In this document: in pieces, positions 1-9,109 of the stretch
How positions within the stretch are numbered: position 1 is the first letter of the stretch
Layout: each line of letters starts with the position of its first letter
Source: Nocardia sp. XZ_19_385
GTDB taxonomy: Bacteria > Actinomycetota > Actinomycetes > Mycobacteriales > Mycobacteriaceae
Reading direction: 5' to 3'
Assembly (NCBI RefSeq): GCF_015355755.1
Contig: NZ_JACVEE010000007.1
Coordinates: 134,700 to 198,699, forward strand
Length of the DNA stretch: 64,000 bases
Program-made: the position numbers and the translations under genes
The notes under the pieces: generated by a model
Seen by the model: only the letters and a program-made list of their open reading frames with translations
Databases searched by the model: none
Told to the model about the DNA's origin: nothing

Positions 1-2
1 TC

Positions 3-1433
3 GAGCGTGCTGACGAAGTCGGCGGCAGCTGGCACGAGAACCACTATCCCGGTCTGGGCGTGGACGTTCCGGCGCTGGCCTACCAGTACTCGTTCGCGCG
101 CAAGTCGACCTGGAGCCGGGTCTTTCCGCTCGGGCCGGAGGTCAAGCAGTATCACGTCGAGGTCGCGCAACGGTTCGGGGTGCGCGACCGGGTGCGCTTC
201 GGCGCCGAGGTCGATCGCGAGGAATGGGACGACGATGCCGAGTACTGGACGCTGCACCTGACGGACGGGACCACGGTCACGGCACGATTCGTCATCAGCG
301 CGGTCGGTGCGTTCGTACGGCCCAAGGCCGATGTCGGCATCCCCGGAGCCCGGTCGTTCAAAGGCATGGTGCTGCGGCCCAGTAGTTGGGACCACGACTA
401 CGACCTGGCCGGCAAACGGGTCGGCATCATCGGCACCGGAGCCAGCGCGGTCCAGATCATCCCGTCGATCGCGCCGGAGGCCGGACGGCTGAGCGTCTTC
501 CAGCGCACCCCGGTGTGGTCACTGCCCAAGCCCGATTTCCGGATTCCCATTGCGCTGCAACGTATTCTGGCGCTGCCGGGCATTCAGCCGGTCTTGCACG
601 CCAGCGCGCTGGTGGTCGTCGATCTCGCTTTGCGCGCCGTGGTCGGCCTGCCGGGCACGGTCATCCATCCGCTCATGGATCGCTTCGACGCCGGTTGCCA
701 GGCGTTGTATCGGCGCTATCTGGCGCGCGTGATCAGCGATCCGGAAACCAGGGCGGGTCTGACGCCGGATTTCGGGGTGCTGGCCAAACGCCCGACGCTG
801 TCGAACAGCTATCTGCGCGCCTACAACCGGGACAATGTCACGCTGGTGACCACGCCGATCGAGAAGATCACGCCCACCGGTGTTCGGACCGCAGATCGGA
901 GGCTGCATCGGTTCGACGCGCTGATTCTGGCGACCGGTTACGAGGTGTTCTCCGATCCGGAGACCTACCGCCCGGGAACAGTGCTGGGCCGCGCTGGATT
1001 CGATCTGGCCAAGTTCTACAACGAGCAGGGACTACAGGCGTATCAGAGCGTGTCGGTCCCCGGCCTGCCCAACCGCTGGACGCTGGTCGGGCCCTACTCT
1101 TGGACCGGGTCCGGATGGCATGCCTTCGTGGAGATGACCGCCGACCACGCGGTACGCGCCATCGGTGAAACTCGTCGGCGCGGCACGCGGTGGTGTGAGG
1201 TCCGCAAGGAAGCCGCCGATGCCTATCACCGTGATATCCACCGGCGCGGTGCGGCGCTGCGCTACTACCTGGCCGACCTCAATGGTCACGTCCCGACCTA
1301 CTACCGGAACTCCCAGGGTGACAGCACCTATGTGCGGCCGTCCGGATTCTTCGAGGCGCGCCGAGGCAACCGTCGGTTCCCGCTCGACGACTACCGGTAC
1401 GGAGTTCGAGCAGCGGCAGGGGCACCGGCATGA
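3..1433 (+). CDS. Flavin-dependent monooxygenase, Baeyer-Villiger/FMO superfamily (5' end outside window)
   Basis: The frame is already open at the left edge, so the N-terminal FAD Rossmann motif lies outside. The first visible codons encode the motif GGSWHENHYPG that follows the FAD site in class B flavoproteins. A second nucleotide-binding motif, GTGASA, sits near base 435 (NADPH site). The family inserts one oxygen atom into ketones or oxidises soft heteroatoms, using FAD and NADPH. The BVMO fingerprint FxGxxxHxxxW reads FKGMVLRPSSW at 357-389, so Arg replaces the usual His. That makes true Baeyer-Villiger activity uncertain. The 3' end overlaps the hydrolase start by four bases (ATGA). 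It is paralogous to the genes at 2515 and 4720 and closest by eye to the latter (shared REEWDD and ARFVISAVGA stretches). Confidence 0.85.
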   Translation, partial: ERADEVGGSWHENHYPGLGVDVPALAYQYSFARKSTWSRVFPLGPEVKQYHVEVAQRFGVRDRVRFGAEVDREEWDDDAEYWTLHLTDGTTVTARFVISAVGAFVRPKADVGIPGARSFKGMVLRPSSWDHDYDLAGKRVGIIGTGASAVQIIPSIAPEAGRLSVFQRTPVWSLPKPDFRIPIALQRILALPGIQPVLHASALVVVDLALRAVVGLPGTVIHPLMDRFDAGCQALYRRYLARVISDPETRAGLTPDFGVLAKRPTLSNSYLRAYNRDNVTLVTTPIEKITPTGVRTADRRLHRFDALILATGYEVFSDPETYRPGTVLGRAGFDLAKFYNEQGLQAYQSVSVPGLPNRWTLVGPYSWTGSGWHAFVEMTADHAVRAIGETRRRGTRWCEVRKEAADAYHRDIHRRGAALRYYLADLNGHVPTYYRNSQGDSTYVRPSGFFEARRGNRRFPLDDYRYGVRAAAGAPA

Positions 1434-2485
1434 CCACGCCCGCAACGTCTTCCGCCGTTCCTGTGACGCGAGAGGTCGTCAGTATCGAGTTCGCGAGCCG
1501 GGCCAGCGTCCGGTTGCGCCTAGCGCATGCTTTGCTGCGCGCCGTGCTGCGGCCCGCGGTCGACGGGCTGTGCGTGCTCGCCGAGCGAACCCCGCTCCGC
1601 GGGGCCCCGGCCTTTCGCATCGCCAACCACGCCGAGTTGCTGGCCGTTCCGCTGCGTGCGCCGCGCGGTACCCGGCGGGAACCGGTGCGATTCCCGGACT
1701 TCCGGGCCGAATGGCTGTGGCACCGAGACGATCCCGGACCGGACGCAACCGAACACGGGGCGATTCTGTACTTCCACGGTGGCGGGTTTCTGGCCGGCGG
1801 CTTGCACAGCCACCGCCGCCTTGCTGCTCGTATCGGCCGAGCGTCGGGTGTGGCACTGCTCAACGTCGACTACCGCCAGCTGCCGAGGGGACATTTCACC
1901 GATACCGTCGCGGACGCGATGACCGCGTATCGCTATCTGCTCGAGCGTGGATTTCCCGCCGACCGCATCGTCTTCGCCGGTGACTCGGCCGGCGGGGGAT
2001 TGGCCTTCGCGCTCGCGCTGGCCGCACGCGCACAAGCGATTCCGCTTCCGGCCGCCATCGCGGCCATCGCCCCGTTCGCCGATCTCGATCCCACGATCCG
2101 GCGCTCCCATCCCAACGATCGGCGCGATGCGGTGTTGTCGGCGCGGGCACTGGCGATCCCCGCGCTGATCGGTTTCGCTCGCGACGGCGTCCTCGATCCG
2201 ATGTGGTCGCCGGTCAATCATGATTTCACCGGCATGCCCCCGGCGCTGATCCAAGTCAGCAATGTCGAAGTGCTGCTTCCGGATTCGGAGGCGCTGGTGC
2301 GCCGATGTGCCGAAGCCGGCGTTCCGCACACTCTGCAGATCTGGGACAACGCCATCCACGTCTTCCACGCCGGTGCTGATCTGCTGCCGGACGCGCGAGC
2401 GGCCATCACCGAGATCGGTGCCTTTGTTCGCCGCGTCATCGACACCCGGACGAGCCTCGCCGCCGACCGGACCACCGCGGCGTGA
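1430..2485 (+). CDS. Alpha/beta hydrolase, hormone-sensitive-lipase (HSL) type esterase
   Basis: A 351-residue carboxylesterase-like protein. The HSL oxyanion motif HGGG is at residues 116-119 and the nucleophile elbow GDSAG at 184-188 (Ser186). A C-terminal region with IHVFH supplies a plausible catalytic His, and VLLPDSE holds a candidate Asp. The ATG overlaps the stop of the upstream monooxygenase, so the two are probably translationally coupled. A Baeyer-Villiger enzyme next to an esterase is a known degradative pairing: the ketone is turned into an ester or lactone, which the esterase then hydrolyses. That pathway role is inferred from position. No signal peptide is evident, so a cytosolic location is likely. 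The substrate cannot be read from sequence. Confidence 0.88.
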   Translation: MTTPATSSAVPVTREVVSIEFASRASVRLRLAHALLRAVLRPAVDGLCVLAERTPLRGAPAFRIANHAELLAVPLRAPRGTRREPVRFPDFRAEWLWHRDDPGPDATEHGAILYFHGGGFLAGGLHSHRRLAARIGRASGVALLNVDYRQLPRGHFTDTVADAMTAYRYLLERGFPADRIVFAGDSAGGGLAFALALAARAQAIPLPAAIAAIAPFADLDPTIRRSHPNDRRDAVLSARALAIPALIGFARDGVLDPMWSPVNHDFTGMPPALIQVSNVEVLLPDSEALVRRCAEAGVPHTLQIWDNAIHVFHAGADLLPDARAAITEIGAFVRRVIDTRTSLAADRTTAA

Positions 2486-2514
2486 CCCCGCCGCACGACC
2501 ACGGACAGGTTTCC

Positions 2515-4080
2515 ATGAGTTCCACCAGTACACCCTCCTATGAGGTGCTCGTCATCGGCGCGGGTTTCGGCGGGATCGGCACCGGCGTCGCACTGCGCCG
2601 CGCGGGCATCGAGAACTTCCTGATCATCGACAAATGGCATACGGTCGGCGGCACCTGGAACGCCAATACCTATCCCGGCGTGGCCGTCGACGTGCCCGCG
2701 CCGATCTACAACTTCTCTTTTCAGCAGCGCTCGACCTGGTCTCGATTCTTCGCGCCCGGCACCGAGATTCAGCGCTATGCCGAGGAAGTGGTGGACCGCC
2801 AGCAGTTGCGTGGCAAGCTGCGGTTGGGATGCGGTGCCAGCGCGGCGCGTTTCGACGAAGCCGCAGATCTGTGGCGGGTGCAAACCACCGACGGCGACGA
2901 GATCACCGCCCGATTCGTGGTGAGCGCGGTCGGGGCGCTCGAACAGCCGAAGCCACCGGCGATTCCCGGCATCGACGCCTACGCGGGTACCCTCATGCAC
3001 ACCGCGCGCTGGGATCACTCCTACGACTACCGCGGCAAGCGCGTCGCTGTCATCGGCACCGGAGCCACCGCCCTGCAAGTGATTCCGAAGCTGGCCGAAC
3101 TTGCCGGGCAGCTGACCGTGTTCCAGCGCACCGCGATCTGGGTCGCGCCCAAGCCGGACTTTCCGATGGGCGCGCTGAGCAACCGGGTGCTCGACTTCGC
3201 GCCCGCCCAGCGGGCGGTTCGGCTTCTCGGCAATGTCGCGGTCAACGCCTTCCTCGGTCTCGGATTGGCGTTGTCGGACTATCCGCGGGTGACCTCCGGT
3301 GTCCTCGGAACCGGCGAGGCGCTGCTCAAGGCCTATCTGTTCACCCAGGTTCGGGACCGCGGCTTGCGACGCGCGCTCACCCCGGCCTACCGGCTCGGGT
3401 GTAAACGACCGTCGATCTCCAACAGCTACTTCAAGACCTACACCCGCCCGCACGTGGACCTGGTCACCACACCGATCGAGCGTTTCACCGCGGGCGGCAT
3501 CGTCACCGACGACGGCGCGCTGCGCGAATTCGACATGGTGGTGACCGCCACCGGATTTCGGGTCATGGATCGCGGCGCGACACCGCCCTATCCCGTATAC
3601 GGTTGCGGCGGAATCGAACTGGGTGAGTTCTGGGATACCAACAAGTACCAGGCGTACGAGGGTGTATCGGTCCCGGCGTTCCCCAACATGTTCCACATCT
3701 TCGGGCCCTACGGCTACGCGCCGGGTTCGGTGATCCCACTCATCGAGGCGACCGCAGCGCACAGCGCACGGGCGATCGGGCAGGCGCGACGGCGCGGCGC
3801 CACACGCGTGCAGATCCGCCAGGAACCACACGACGCGTACTTCGCGCGAATGTATGCCCGCAACAAGAACACCTACCTGTTCCAGCAGGGTTGCGCGGCC
3901 TCGCGCACGTACTACATCAACTACCAGGGCGACGGGCCGGCGTTCCGGGCCACCACGCAACTCGGAATGTATTGGAGCAACCGGCATTTCCCCCTCGACC
4001 ACTACCGATACACCACGACGCGACCCCTCGTGTCCGACACCCCGCCGGCCCCCGCTCGGGCGCTGACCACCGACCACTGA
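2515..4080 (+). CDS. Flavin-dependent monooxygenase, Baeyer-Villiger type
   Basis: About 521 residues. The N-terminal FAD site is VIGAGFGG, followed by GGTWNANTYPG. An NADPH site (VIGTGATA) lies near the middle. The BVMO fingerprint is nearly canonical, YAGTLMHTARW, with the His present and Tyr for the first Phe. Of the three paralogues here it is the one best supported as a true Baeyer-Villiger enzyme by motif. The ATG at 2515 is preceded by GGACAGG at a suitable distance. A GTG at 2482, overlapping the previous stop, would add 11 residues but has no evident Shine-Dalgarno sequence. The gene lies in a tight (+) run with the hydrolase before it and an SRPBCC gene 13 bases after it, so co-transcription is likely. 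Substrate unknown. Confidence 0.87.
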   Translation: MSSTSTPSYEVLVIGAGFGGIGTGVALRRAGIENFLIIDKWHTVGGTWNANTYPGVAVDVPAPIYNFSFQQRSTWSRFFAPGTEIQRYAEEVVDRQQLRGKLRLGCGASAARFDEAADLWRVQTTDGDEITARFVVSAVGALEQPKPPAIPGIDAYAGTLMHTARWDHSYDYRGKRVAVIGTGATALQVIPKLAELAGQLTVFQRTAIWVAPKPDFPMGALSNRVLDFAPAQRAVRLLGNVAVNAFLGLGLALSDYPRVTSGVLGTGEALLKAYLFTQVRDRGLRRALTPAYRLGCKRPSISNSYFKTYTRPHVDLVTTPIERFTAGGIVTDDGALREFDMVVTATGFRVMDRGATPPYPVYGCGGIELGEFWDTNKYQAYEGVSVPAFPNMFHIFGPYGYAPGSVIPLIEATAAHSARAIGQARRRGATRVQIRQEPHDAYFARMYARNKNTYLFQQGCAASRTYYINYQGDGPAFRATTQLGMYWSNRHFPLDHYRYTTTRPLVSDTPPAPARALTTDH

Positions 4081-4093
4081 TCCGGAGACGGCC

Positions 4094-4723
4094 ATGAGTA
4101 TCACTTCGTTCCTGCACACCCAGCACGCCGCACGACAGCCGGTCGACGACTCCGTGTTCGATTCCGCCGCATTGGTCTTCACCGTCGAGCGGATCTTCGA
4201 CGCACCGGTCCAGGCCGTGTGGACCGCCCTGGACGACGAGCACGCCTGGAAGTGGTTGCCAATTCCTCGCTCCGGCGTGCACTACGACGCACCGGCGCGC
4301 GGCGCCGGGGTGGTGCGAGAAATGGGGTCCGTGTTCGCGCCACTGCGCTTCCTGTGGGTGGAACGCGAGAAGTTCTGGCGGTACGAACCGAACCAGCGCA
4401 TCACCTTCGGTGTCGTGAGCGGGAACTGGAGCCAGTACCTGCTGGTGCGCCAGTACGCCGAGGATATGACCTTCGCCGATATCGGTGACGGCCGGACAAG
4501 GCTGGTGTGGACGGTCGCGGTCACCCCGCGACTGGCCGTGCGTTTCGCCACCTGGTTCCCGCCGCTGTGGCGCGCGGCGTACTCACTCGGTGGTGTCGGC
4601 CCCCTCTTTCGGCGGCGCGTCGCCCACGTAGCACGCACAACCGCAGCGCCGGGACCGATCAACACGAACGGTATCTCCTCAGCCGAGCCGGCCGGTCGAA
4701 ATGTCGAGGAAGGTATCCAATGA
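4094..4723 (+). CDS. SRPBCC (START/polyketide-cyclase-like) family protein
   Basis: 209 residues. The N-terminal stretch (roughly 30-150) has the SRPBCC pattern: a first strand ending in ERIFDAPVQAVW, then an LxDxEHAWKW-like turn, aromatic-rich strands and a long C-terminal helix. The fold forms a hydrophobic ligand cavity. Members act as cyclases, lipid or steroid carriers, or hydroxylase partners. A GGAG sits just before the ATG, and the stop overlaps the next ATG (ATGA). The position between two flavin monooxygenases suggests it binds the shared hydrophobic substrate or product, which is inference. The last ~35 residues are Pro/Thr/Ala rich and look unstructured. Confidence 0.7.
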   Translation: MSITSFLHTQHAARQPVDDSVFDSAALVFTVERIFDAPVQAVWTALDDEHAWKWLPIPRSGVHYDAPARGAGVVREMGSVFAPLRFLWVEREKFWRYEPNQRITFGVVSGNWSQYLLVRQYAEDMTFADIGDGRTRLVWTVAVTPRLAVRFATWFPPLWRAAYSLGGVGPLFRRRVAHVARTTAAPGPINTNGISSAEPAGRNVEEGIQ

Positions 4724-6354
4724 CTCGAAGCAACGGAGCCGCAACGGGATTCGCCGTTTCGCCGGAGATCCCCCAGCATGAGGTGGTCGTGATCGGTGCC
4801 GGCATCGGCGGTATCTGCGCCGGTGTAAAACTCCAGGAGATCGGGATCGAGAACTTCCTCATCGTCGATCGGATCGGCGGTCTCGGCGGCACCTGGTACA
4901 GCCACAGCTACCCCGACGCTGGCTGCGATATCCCCAGCACCACCTATCAGTTCTCCTTCGCCCGGAAACCTGACTGGGACCGATTCTTCGCCAAACGCGA
5001 TCAGATCCTGGAATATCTCGAAGAGGTAGCGGCGAATTACGACCTGCCGCGCCGAATGCGCTTCCACACCACCATCGTTCGCGAGGAATGGGATGACCAG
5101 CACGCACTGTGGCGGCTGCATACAGCATCCGGGGGAGTGCTGACCGCCAGGTTCGTGATCAGTGCCGTCGGCGCCTACATCAACCCGAAGACCGCGCCGA
5201 ACATCCCCGGGTTGGACTCCTACACCGGGGTTTCCATGCATCCGGCGAGTTGGAATCACGACTTCGACTTCACCGGCAAGCGAGTGGCGATCGTCGGCGT
5301 CGGTGCCAGCACCATGCAGATCGCGCCGAAGCTCGCCGCGCAGGTCGAGCGACTCGACATCTACCAGCGGACCCCGCAGGTCTACCTGCCGAAACCGGAT
5401 TTCGTGCTGCGCCCGTGGATGCAGCGGCTCCTCGCCGTGCCCGGCGGCTCGGCGGTGGCCAACGGTCTCGCCCAGACAGTGATCGACTCGATGCTGCGGG
5501 TCGCTGTCTACACTCCGGCTCCGGTGTGGAAGATCGGCGCGCGGCTGGTCGACTTCCTCGGCCGGAACGCCTATGCGGGATGGGTGCGATACAAGGTGAA
5601 GGACAAGGCGATTCGCCAGCTGCTGCGTCCCGGCTTCGGCATCGTCTGCATCCGCGGCGGCGCGGGCGGCGACTACCTACCCACCCTCAACCGCGACAAC
5701 GTCGAACTGCTTACCGCCGGCATCGCCGAGATCACCCCGACCGGCATTCGCAGCGCCGACGGCCTCGAACGCGAAATCGACGCCCTGATCCTGGCCACCG
5801 GCTACGAGGTGTTCTCCGACCCCGAGAGCTACAAACCCGGAACCGTGATCGGCCGGGACGGATTCGACCTCGGCGCTTTCTACAACACCAAGGAGCTCAA
5901 GGCCTACTACAGCACCGCCGTCGCCGGTATCCCGAACCGCTTCATCATGATCGGTCCCTACTCCTGGACCGGCACCGCGTTTCACTACTTCGTGGAGAAC
6001 GCCATGCGGCACATCGCCACCGTCATCGACGAGACCCGGCGCCGAGGGGCCACCGTCGTCGAGGTGCGCGCCGAGGCCCAGGAGCGTTTCCATCAGGAAA
6101 TGCTCCGCAGCGGCCGGAATCTGGCCTATTACCTGGAAACCCGATGCTCGGGATCCAACAGCTATTTCATCAATTCGCAGGGGAAATCGCCCTACATTCG
6201 ACCGTGGTCGCTACTGAAGACCTACCGCAAAGCCGTCCGCTTCGACCGCGAGGATTACAGTTACCGCCACTCCCTCGAACTGGAACCGGTCGTCCTATCG
6301 GGTGCGGAGATGGAAATCGCACGACGCCCACCAGCGGAAATTCGAACTCAGTAG
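4720..6354 (+). CDS. Flavin-dependent monooxygenase, Baeyer-Villiger/FMO superfamily
   Basis: 544 residues from the ATG at 4720, which overlaps the SRPBCC stop and has a strong GAGGAAGG ribosome site about 6 bases upstream. The frame is open further upstream, but that extension runs through the SRPBCC gene and is rejected. The FAD site is VIGAGIGG near residue 20, then GGTWYSHSYPD. The NADPH site is IVGVGAST. The fingerprint reads YTGVSMHPASW: the His is present and the residue after Trp is Asn instead of Pro or Asp. It resembles the truncated gene at the left edge more than its immediate neighbour. It ends the (+) run; the next gene in this orientation is about 970 bases away. Confidence 0.87.
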   Translation: MTRSNGAATGFAVSPEIPQHEVVVIGAGIGGICAGVKLQEIGIENFLIVDRIGGLGGTWYSHSYPDAGCDIPSTTYQFSFARKPDWDRFFAKRDQILEYLEEVAANYDLPRRMRFHTTIVREEWDDQHALWRLHTASGGVLTARFVISAVGAYINPKTAPNIPGLDSYTGVSMHPASWNHDFDFTGKRVAIVGVGASTMQIAPKLAAQVERLDIYQRTPQVYLPKPDFVLRPWMQRLLAVPGGSAVANGLAQTVIDSMLRVAVYTPAPVWKIGARLVDFLGRNAYAGWVRYKVKDKAIRQLLRPGFGIVCIRGGAGGDYLPTLNRDNVELLTAGIAEITPTGIRSADGLEREIDALILATGYEVFSDPESYKPGTVIGRDGFDLGAFYNTKELKAYYSTAVAGIPNRFIMIGPYSWTGTAFHYFVENAMRHIATVIDETRRRGATVVEVRAEAQERFHQEMLRSGRNLAYYLETRCSGSNSYFINSQGKSPYIRPWSLLKTYRKAVRFDREDYSYRHSLELEPVVLSGAEMEIARRPPAEIRTQ

Positions 6355-7328
6355 TGCAGGGGGCCGTGAGCTTCGCTGAGCGGGCGGGCGGACCCGTGGC
6401 CGCGTTCGGCCAGAATCTGCGCTGCGATCGATTATCGCGGTTTCGCACCGTGGTCTGCGTGCTCACCCACGACACCAAATTCGGTCGGGGGTCATCCGCG
6501 CGAGGTTAGCGCCGCACGCTGCCCGTATGACCGCCGCTATCGGCCGTCGTGCCGATGATGTCGCCCGCCCGGGGAAGGGGTCGAGTTGGGTCGGCAGGAT
6601 GGTAGTTCAATGGTGGGATAGTCGAGCAGTCGGTGCAGATGGGCACAGAAGTCGTCGACGCTGCCGTAGCGGGCCAGGATCTCGCTCAGCAGACGGCGCG
6701 CGCCGAGGTCGCCCAGCGAGTGTTCCATCACAAACCCCTATGTCCTGTGCGCCCTGTGGCGTAGCCCCTGGTCGTGCGGAGGTCTCGTCCGGCCCCATCC
6801 AGCGGAACCCAGTTCGGACGAGATTGCCTCTGCCCCTTCAGAGGTCCCGGGGCTCCCGGGGTCGGCGCCGAGTGTAGCGGCCAAGCACGCGGGCCAGACA
6901 ACTTGTGGCCAGCCATGCTCACTACAAGCAACCGAATCGGGACTATTCGCCCGCTTTCACTCATTTTCCAGCTCTTCGGCTAGGCAGATCGTAGGCTTCG
7001 GGCGGTGTTCGACGCTGGTGCAACCGATCTCGTGGCAAGTTCGCTCACCGCGAGCAACCGGGGGTTACCGTGTCGAGTCGCTGGACGGCTTGCTGGTTGC
7101 CGTTCCTTTGGGCCGCCCGCCCAAGTAGGTCCGGGTGCTCGGTGCCCCTGAGTCAGGTGCCGAAGCGTCCCGGGCAGGCAGTGTTCGAGCGCCCGGGCCC
7201 GCGGGACACCCCGACTCCTGCGGGCCCGGCTGCCTCTCAGATGCCACCCCCGGGCGTGGGAGCCTGCGAGACGCTGGTCTCGATCGATAGGGTGCGCCGG
7301 GTGAGCCGCTACGACATGTGAGTGCTCG
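6355..7328. other. ~970-base stretch with no well-supported gene
   Basis: Short frames are open on both strands, but only the minus-strand frame at 6537-6728 has any protein-like character (listed separately). No tRNA, IS end or strong hairpin was found by eye. The region separates the flavoprotein run from the STAS gene and probably contains its promoter. Confidence 0.5.
6537..6728 (-). CDS. Small hypothetical protein (weak)
   Basis: A 63-codon minus-strand frame from an ATG at 6728 with AGGGG a few bases upstream. Its first ~40 residues look like folded protein: it starts MEHSLGDLGARRLL and continues with a helical, Leu-spaced stretch. The last 20 residues are Arg/Pro/His rich, as in random GC-rich frames. 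It could be the N-terminal remnant of a larger lost gene. Family not recognised. Confidence 0.25.
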   Translation of the reverse strand: MEHSLGDLGARRLLSEILARYGSVDDFCAHLHRLLDYPTIELPSCRPNSTPSPGGRHHRHDGR

Positions 7329-7721
7329 GTGGGCCGGAAAACGCCATTCCCAACTCGACACCTTCACGACTGCAATCTGCCGGATGTCATTCACGCACTC
7401 CTCGACCCGGCGCCCGGCCGCATCAAGACGCAGATAGCCATGCCCAGCGGTTTCATCGTCCATGTCGCAGGCGACCTCGATCTGCGCACGGCAGGCGGAT
7501 TCGACGCCGGGCTACAGCAAACCGAAGCCTTGACAGTCCCTGGTGCTCGGATGCTGCTGAACCTGCGCGAGGTCGGATTCCTCGGTGTTGCCGGGCTCAA
7601 CGTGCACGACACCGCCTATCAACGGTGCGCCCGAAAGCATGTGAGACTGTCGGTGCTCGCCGCACACCGAACCGTCACCCGCCCGATCAGCCTGGCCGGG
7701 CTGACTCACTGCTTGGACTGA
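7329..7721 (+). CDS. STAS-domain protein (anti-sigma factor antagonist-like)
   Basis: 130 residues from a GTG start. An ATG at 7440 is an alternative that would leave only the STAS core. The pattern VHVAGDLDLRTAGGFDAGL followed by LLNLREVGFLGVAGLNV matches anti-anti-sigma proteins of the SpoIIAA/RsbV type, which bind anti-sigma kinases in partner-switching control. The conserved phosphorylatable Ser of the DS(S/T)G signature is missing: the position reads LGVAG. If this is a real STAS antagonist, the usual on/off phosphorylation cannot occur at that site. No cognate anti-sigma kinase gene is adjacent. Confidence 0.7.
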   Translation: MGRKTPFPTRHLHDCNLPDVIHALLDPAPGRIKTQIAMPSGFIVHVAGDLDLRTAGGFDAGLQQTEALTVPGARMLLNLREVGFLGVAGLNVHDTAYQRCARKHVRLSVLAAHRTVTRPISLAGLTHCLD

Positions 7722-7725
7722 TTCG

Positions 7726-8181
7726 GTGTGTCCTGGCCAACCTTGCACCAACCTTTGGTGTTTCAACCCTATGGCCGGGCCCGCCTCACCCATGCGCCCG
7801 GTCTGTTCTGGCACAGTGGCCGGTGTGGGCGACTCCGAGACCGACATACGACTGACCTACACCGTGGAGATCTCGGCCCCGGGCCGTTACGCGCACCGGT
7901 GGTGGCAGGTCAGCAACGTCGGAAACCCAGCCCAGGTCGCCGCGGCGCTGACCGAACTCGCCGCCCGCCTCGAGCGCGACTTGCACTACCCGGCGCGTCG
8001 GGATCGGCGCTTGCGCAGTTGGTTTCGGTGCGAGCTGTGCGGACCCGACGGTCTCGTGCTCGAATGCCCTGAAGGCCCGGCGGCGGCGCGTCACCTGCCG
8101 GGCGTGTTACGTGGACTCGCCCTGACTGTCGCGTCGATTCCTGTTCGGGCCCGACACGTGGCGATCAAGGGCCGCGACTGA
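7726..8181 (+). CDS. Hypothetical protein
   Basis: Up to 151 residues. The start is uncertain: GTG 7726, ATG 7771 and GTG 7825 are all in frame. The protein-like part begins near 7837 (RLTYTVEISAPG) and continues with a WWQVSNVGNP turn, an amphipathic helix and a CELCGPDG segment with two cysteines. The family is not recognised. It follows the STAS gene by a few bases and may be co-transcribed with it. Confidence 0.5.
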   Translation: MCPGQPCTNLWCFNPMAGPASPMRPVCSGTVAGVGDSETDIRLTYTVEISAPGRYAHRWWQVSNVGNPAQVAAALTELAARLERDLHYPARRDRRLRSWFRCELCGPDGLVLECPEGPAAARHLPGVLRGLALTVASIPVRARHVAIKGRD

Positions 8182-8336
8182 TCGCGGTGTCCTCGTCTCG
8201 ATGACTGCCTCACCCACACCCATACCGCACAGTCCAAGCGACTAGGCGCGTGTCAGTGCAGGTCACCCGGCCTTGGCGCGTCTACGCTGATGAGTTGTCA
8301 GATGCACGTTTCTCGATGGTGTGGAACGGGGTAGCG

Positions 8337-8528
8337 ATGGCAGGCAAGTTCGAACTTTTCACCGATGCGGCGGACAAGGTTCGGTGGCGGCTCAAGGCGG
8401 GCAATGGTGAGGTGATCGCGCAAAGTCAGGCGTATGCGAGCAAGGACGCGGCCAGTAAGGGGATCTCGTCGGTGCAGAGCAACGCTGCTGGCGCGGCGGT
8501 CGTAGACCTCACCGAGGCAGCCAAATAG
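8337..8528 (+). CDS. DUF1508 / YegP-family small protein
   Basis: 63 residues from ATG 8337, with GGAACGGGG just upstream. The sequence (MAGKFELFTDAADKVRWRLK, then GNGEVIAQSQAY and KDAASKGISSVQ) matches the YegP/DUF1508 repeat, a small alpha-beta unit found singly or in tandem. Its molecular role is not established. A longer upstream start at 8250 lacks family similarity and is rejected. A strong hairpin follows 12 bases after the stop, so this is probably a monocistronic unit. Confidence 0.82.
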   Translation: MAGKFELFTDAADKVRWRLKAGNGEVIAQSQAYASKDAASKGISSVQSNAAGAAVVDLTEAAK

Positions 8529-8540
8529 CTGTTCAGAGCC

Positions 8541-8579
8541 TGAGCCCTGACCGTGCCGAAGCCACGTGGTCAGGGCTCA
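8541..8579 (+). terminator. Intrinsic-terminator-like hairpin after the DUF1508 gene
   Basis: A perfect 12-bp inverted repeat (TGAGCCCTGACC at 8541-8552, its complement at 8568-8579) with a 15-base loop starts 12 bases after the stop codon. The T-tract is weak, as is common in actinomycetes. Confidence 0.65.
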
Positions 8580-8913
8580 GCCTTCTTATACGGCGCCGCC
8601 ACGGGGCCCAAGCGGCACGGAAGTCCGGGGACGAAGTCGACACTCCCGATTATGGACGAAAGCGACAGGTCAGAGCGCAGCGCGGGGGGCCGGAATCCGG
8701 GATCAAGCAAAGTCCGTACGATCCCCGCGGTGCTTTCCACGCCGAGCCATCTCTCGCCAGCCTGTCGCTGTTGCGTGGTTCATGAACATGCGGTGCTCGG
8801 CGTTTTCGGAGGTAACTGCGGCGGTGCGGGAGCTGGCTGGTGGGGCGGAATCTATCGAACTCGAGTCCTAGGAAGATGTGGACTGAGGCGAATCGAGACA
8901 CTGTGCGTCTAAT
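8580..8913. other. Intergenic stretch between convergent genes
   Basis: Open frames exist on both strands, but none has recognisable protein features. It lies between the 3' ends of the DUF1508 gene (+) and the patatin gene (-). Confidence 0.5.
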
Positions 8914-9109
8914 GAGCAGACCGACGAGTTGCGTCTATTCAGGCGAGGTCGACGCAAGCGTGGCCAGGAACTTGGCAGTGGCATGGTAAGCCTGAATTAT
9001 GTGGGCGTCGGCTCGCGCCAGCGACGCGGACAGATCCACGCCTACTATCCGGCCGATGAGGCGGGGGGCCGCAGTCGGAGCTGGGCGGCCCAGGGGCAGG
9101 CAATGAACT
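8914..9109 (+). repeat. 196-bp direct repeat, copy A (3' end of patatin gene)
   Basis: These 196 bases recur in the same orientation at 36320-36515 with about 7 mismatches (roughly 96% identity by hand alignment). The copy covers the last ~175 bases of the patatin gene and 21 bases past its stop. Confidence 0.92.

Noticed and set aside
2218..4182. 654-codon open frame on the minus strand opposite the second monooxygenase
   Set aside because: It is antisense to a clear flavoprotein, is rich in Arg/Gly/Val with no domain pattern, and is an expected by-product of high-GC codon bias.
6728..6964. Minus-strand frame of 78 codons as a gene
   Set aside because: Composition is Pro/Arg/Gly rich with no recognisable structure and no ribosome site.
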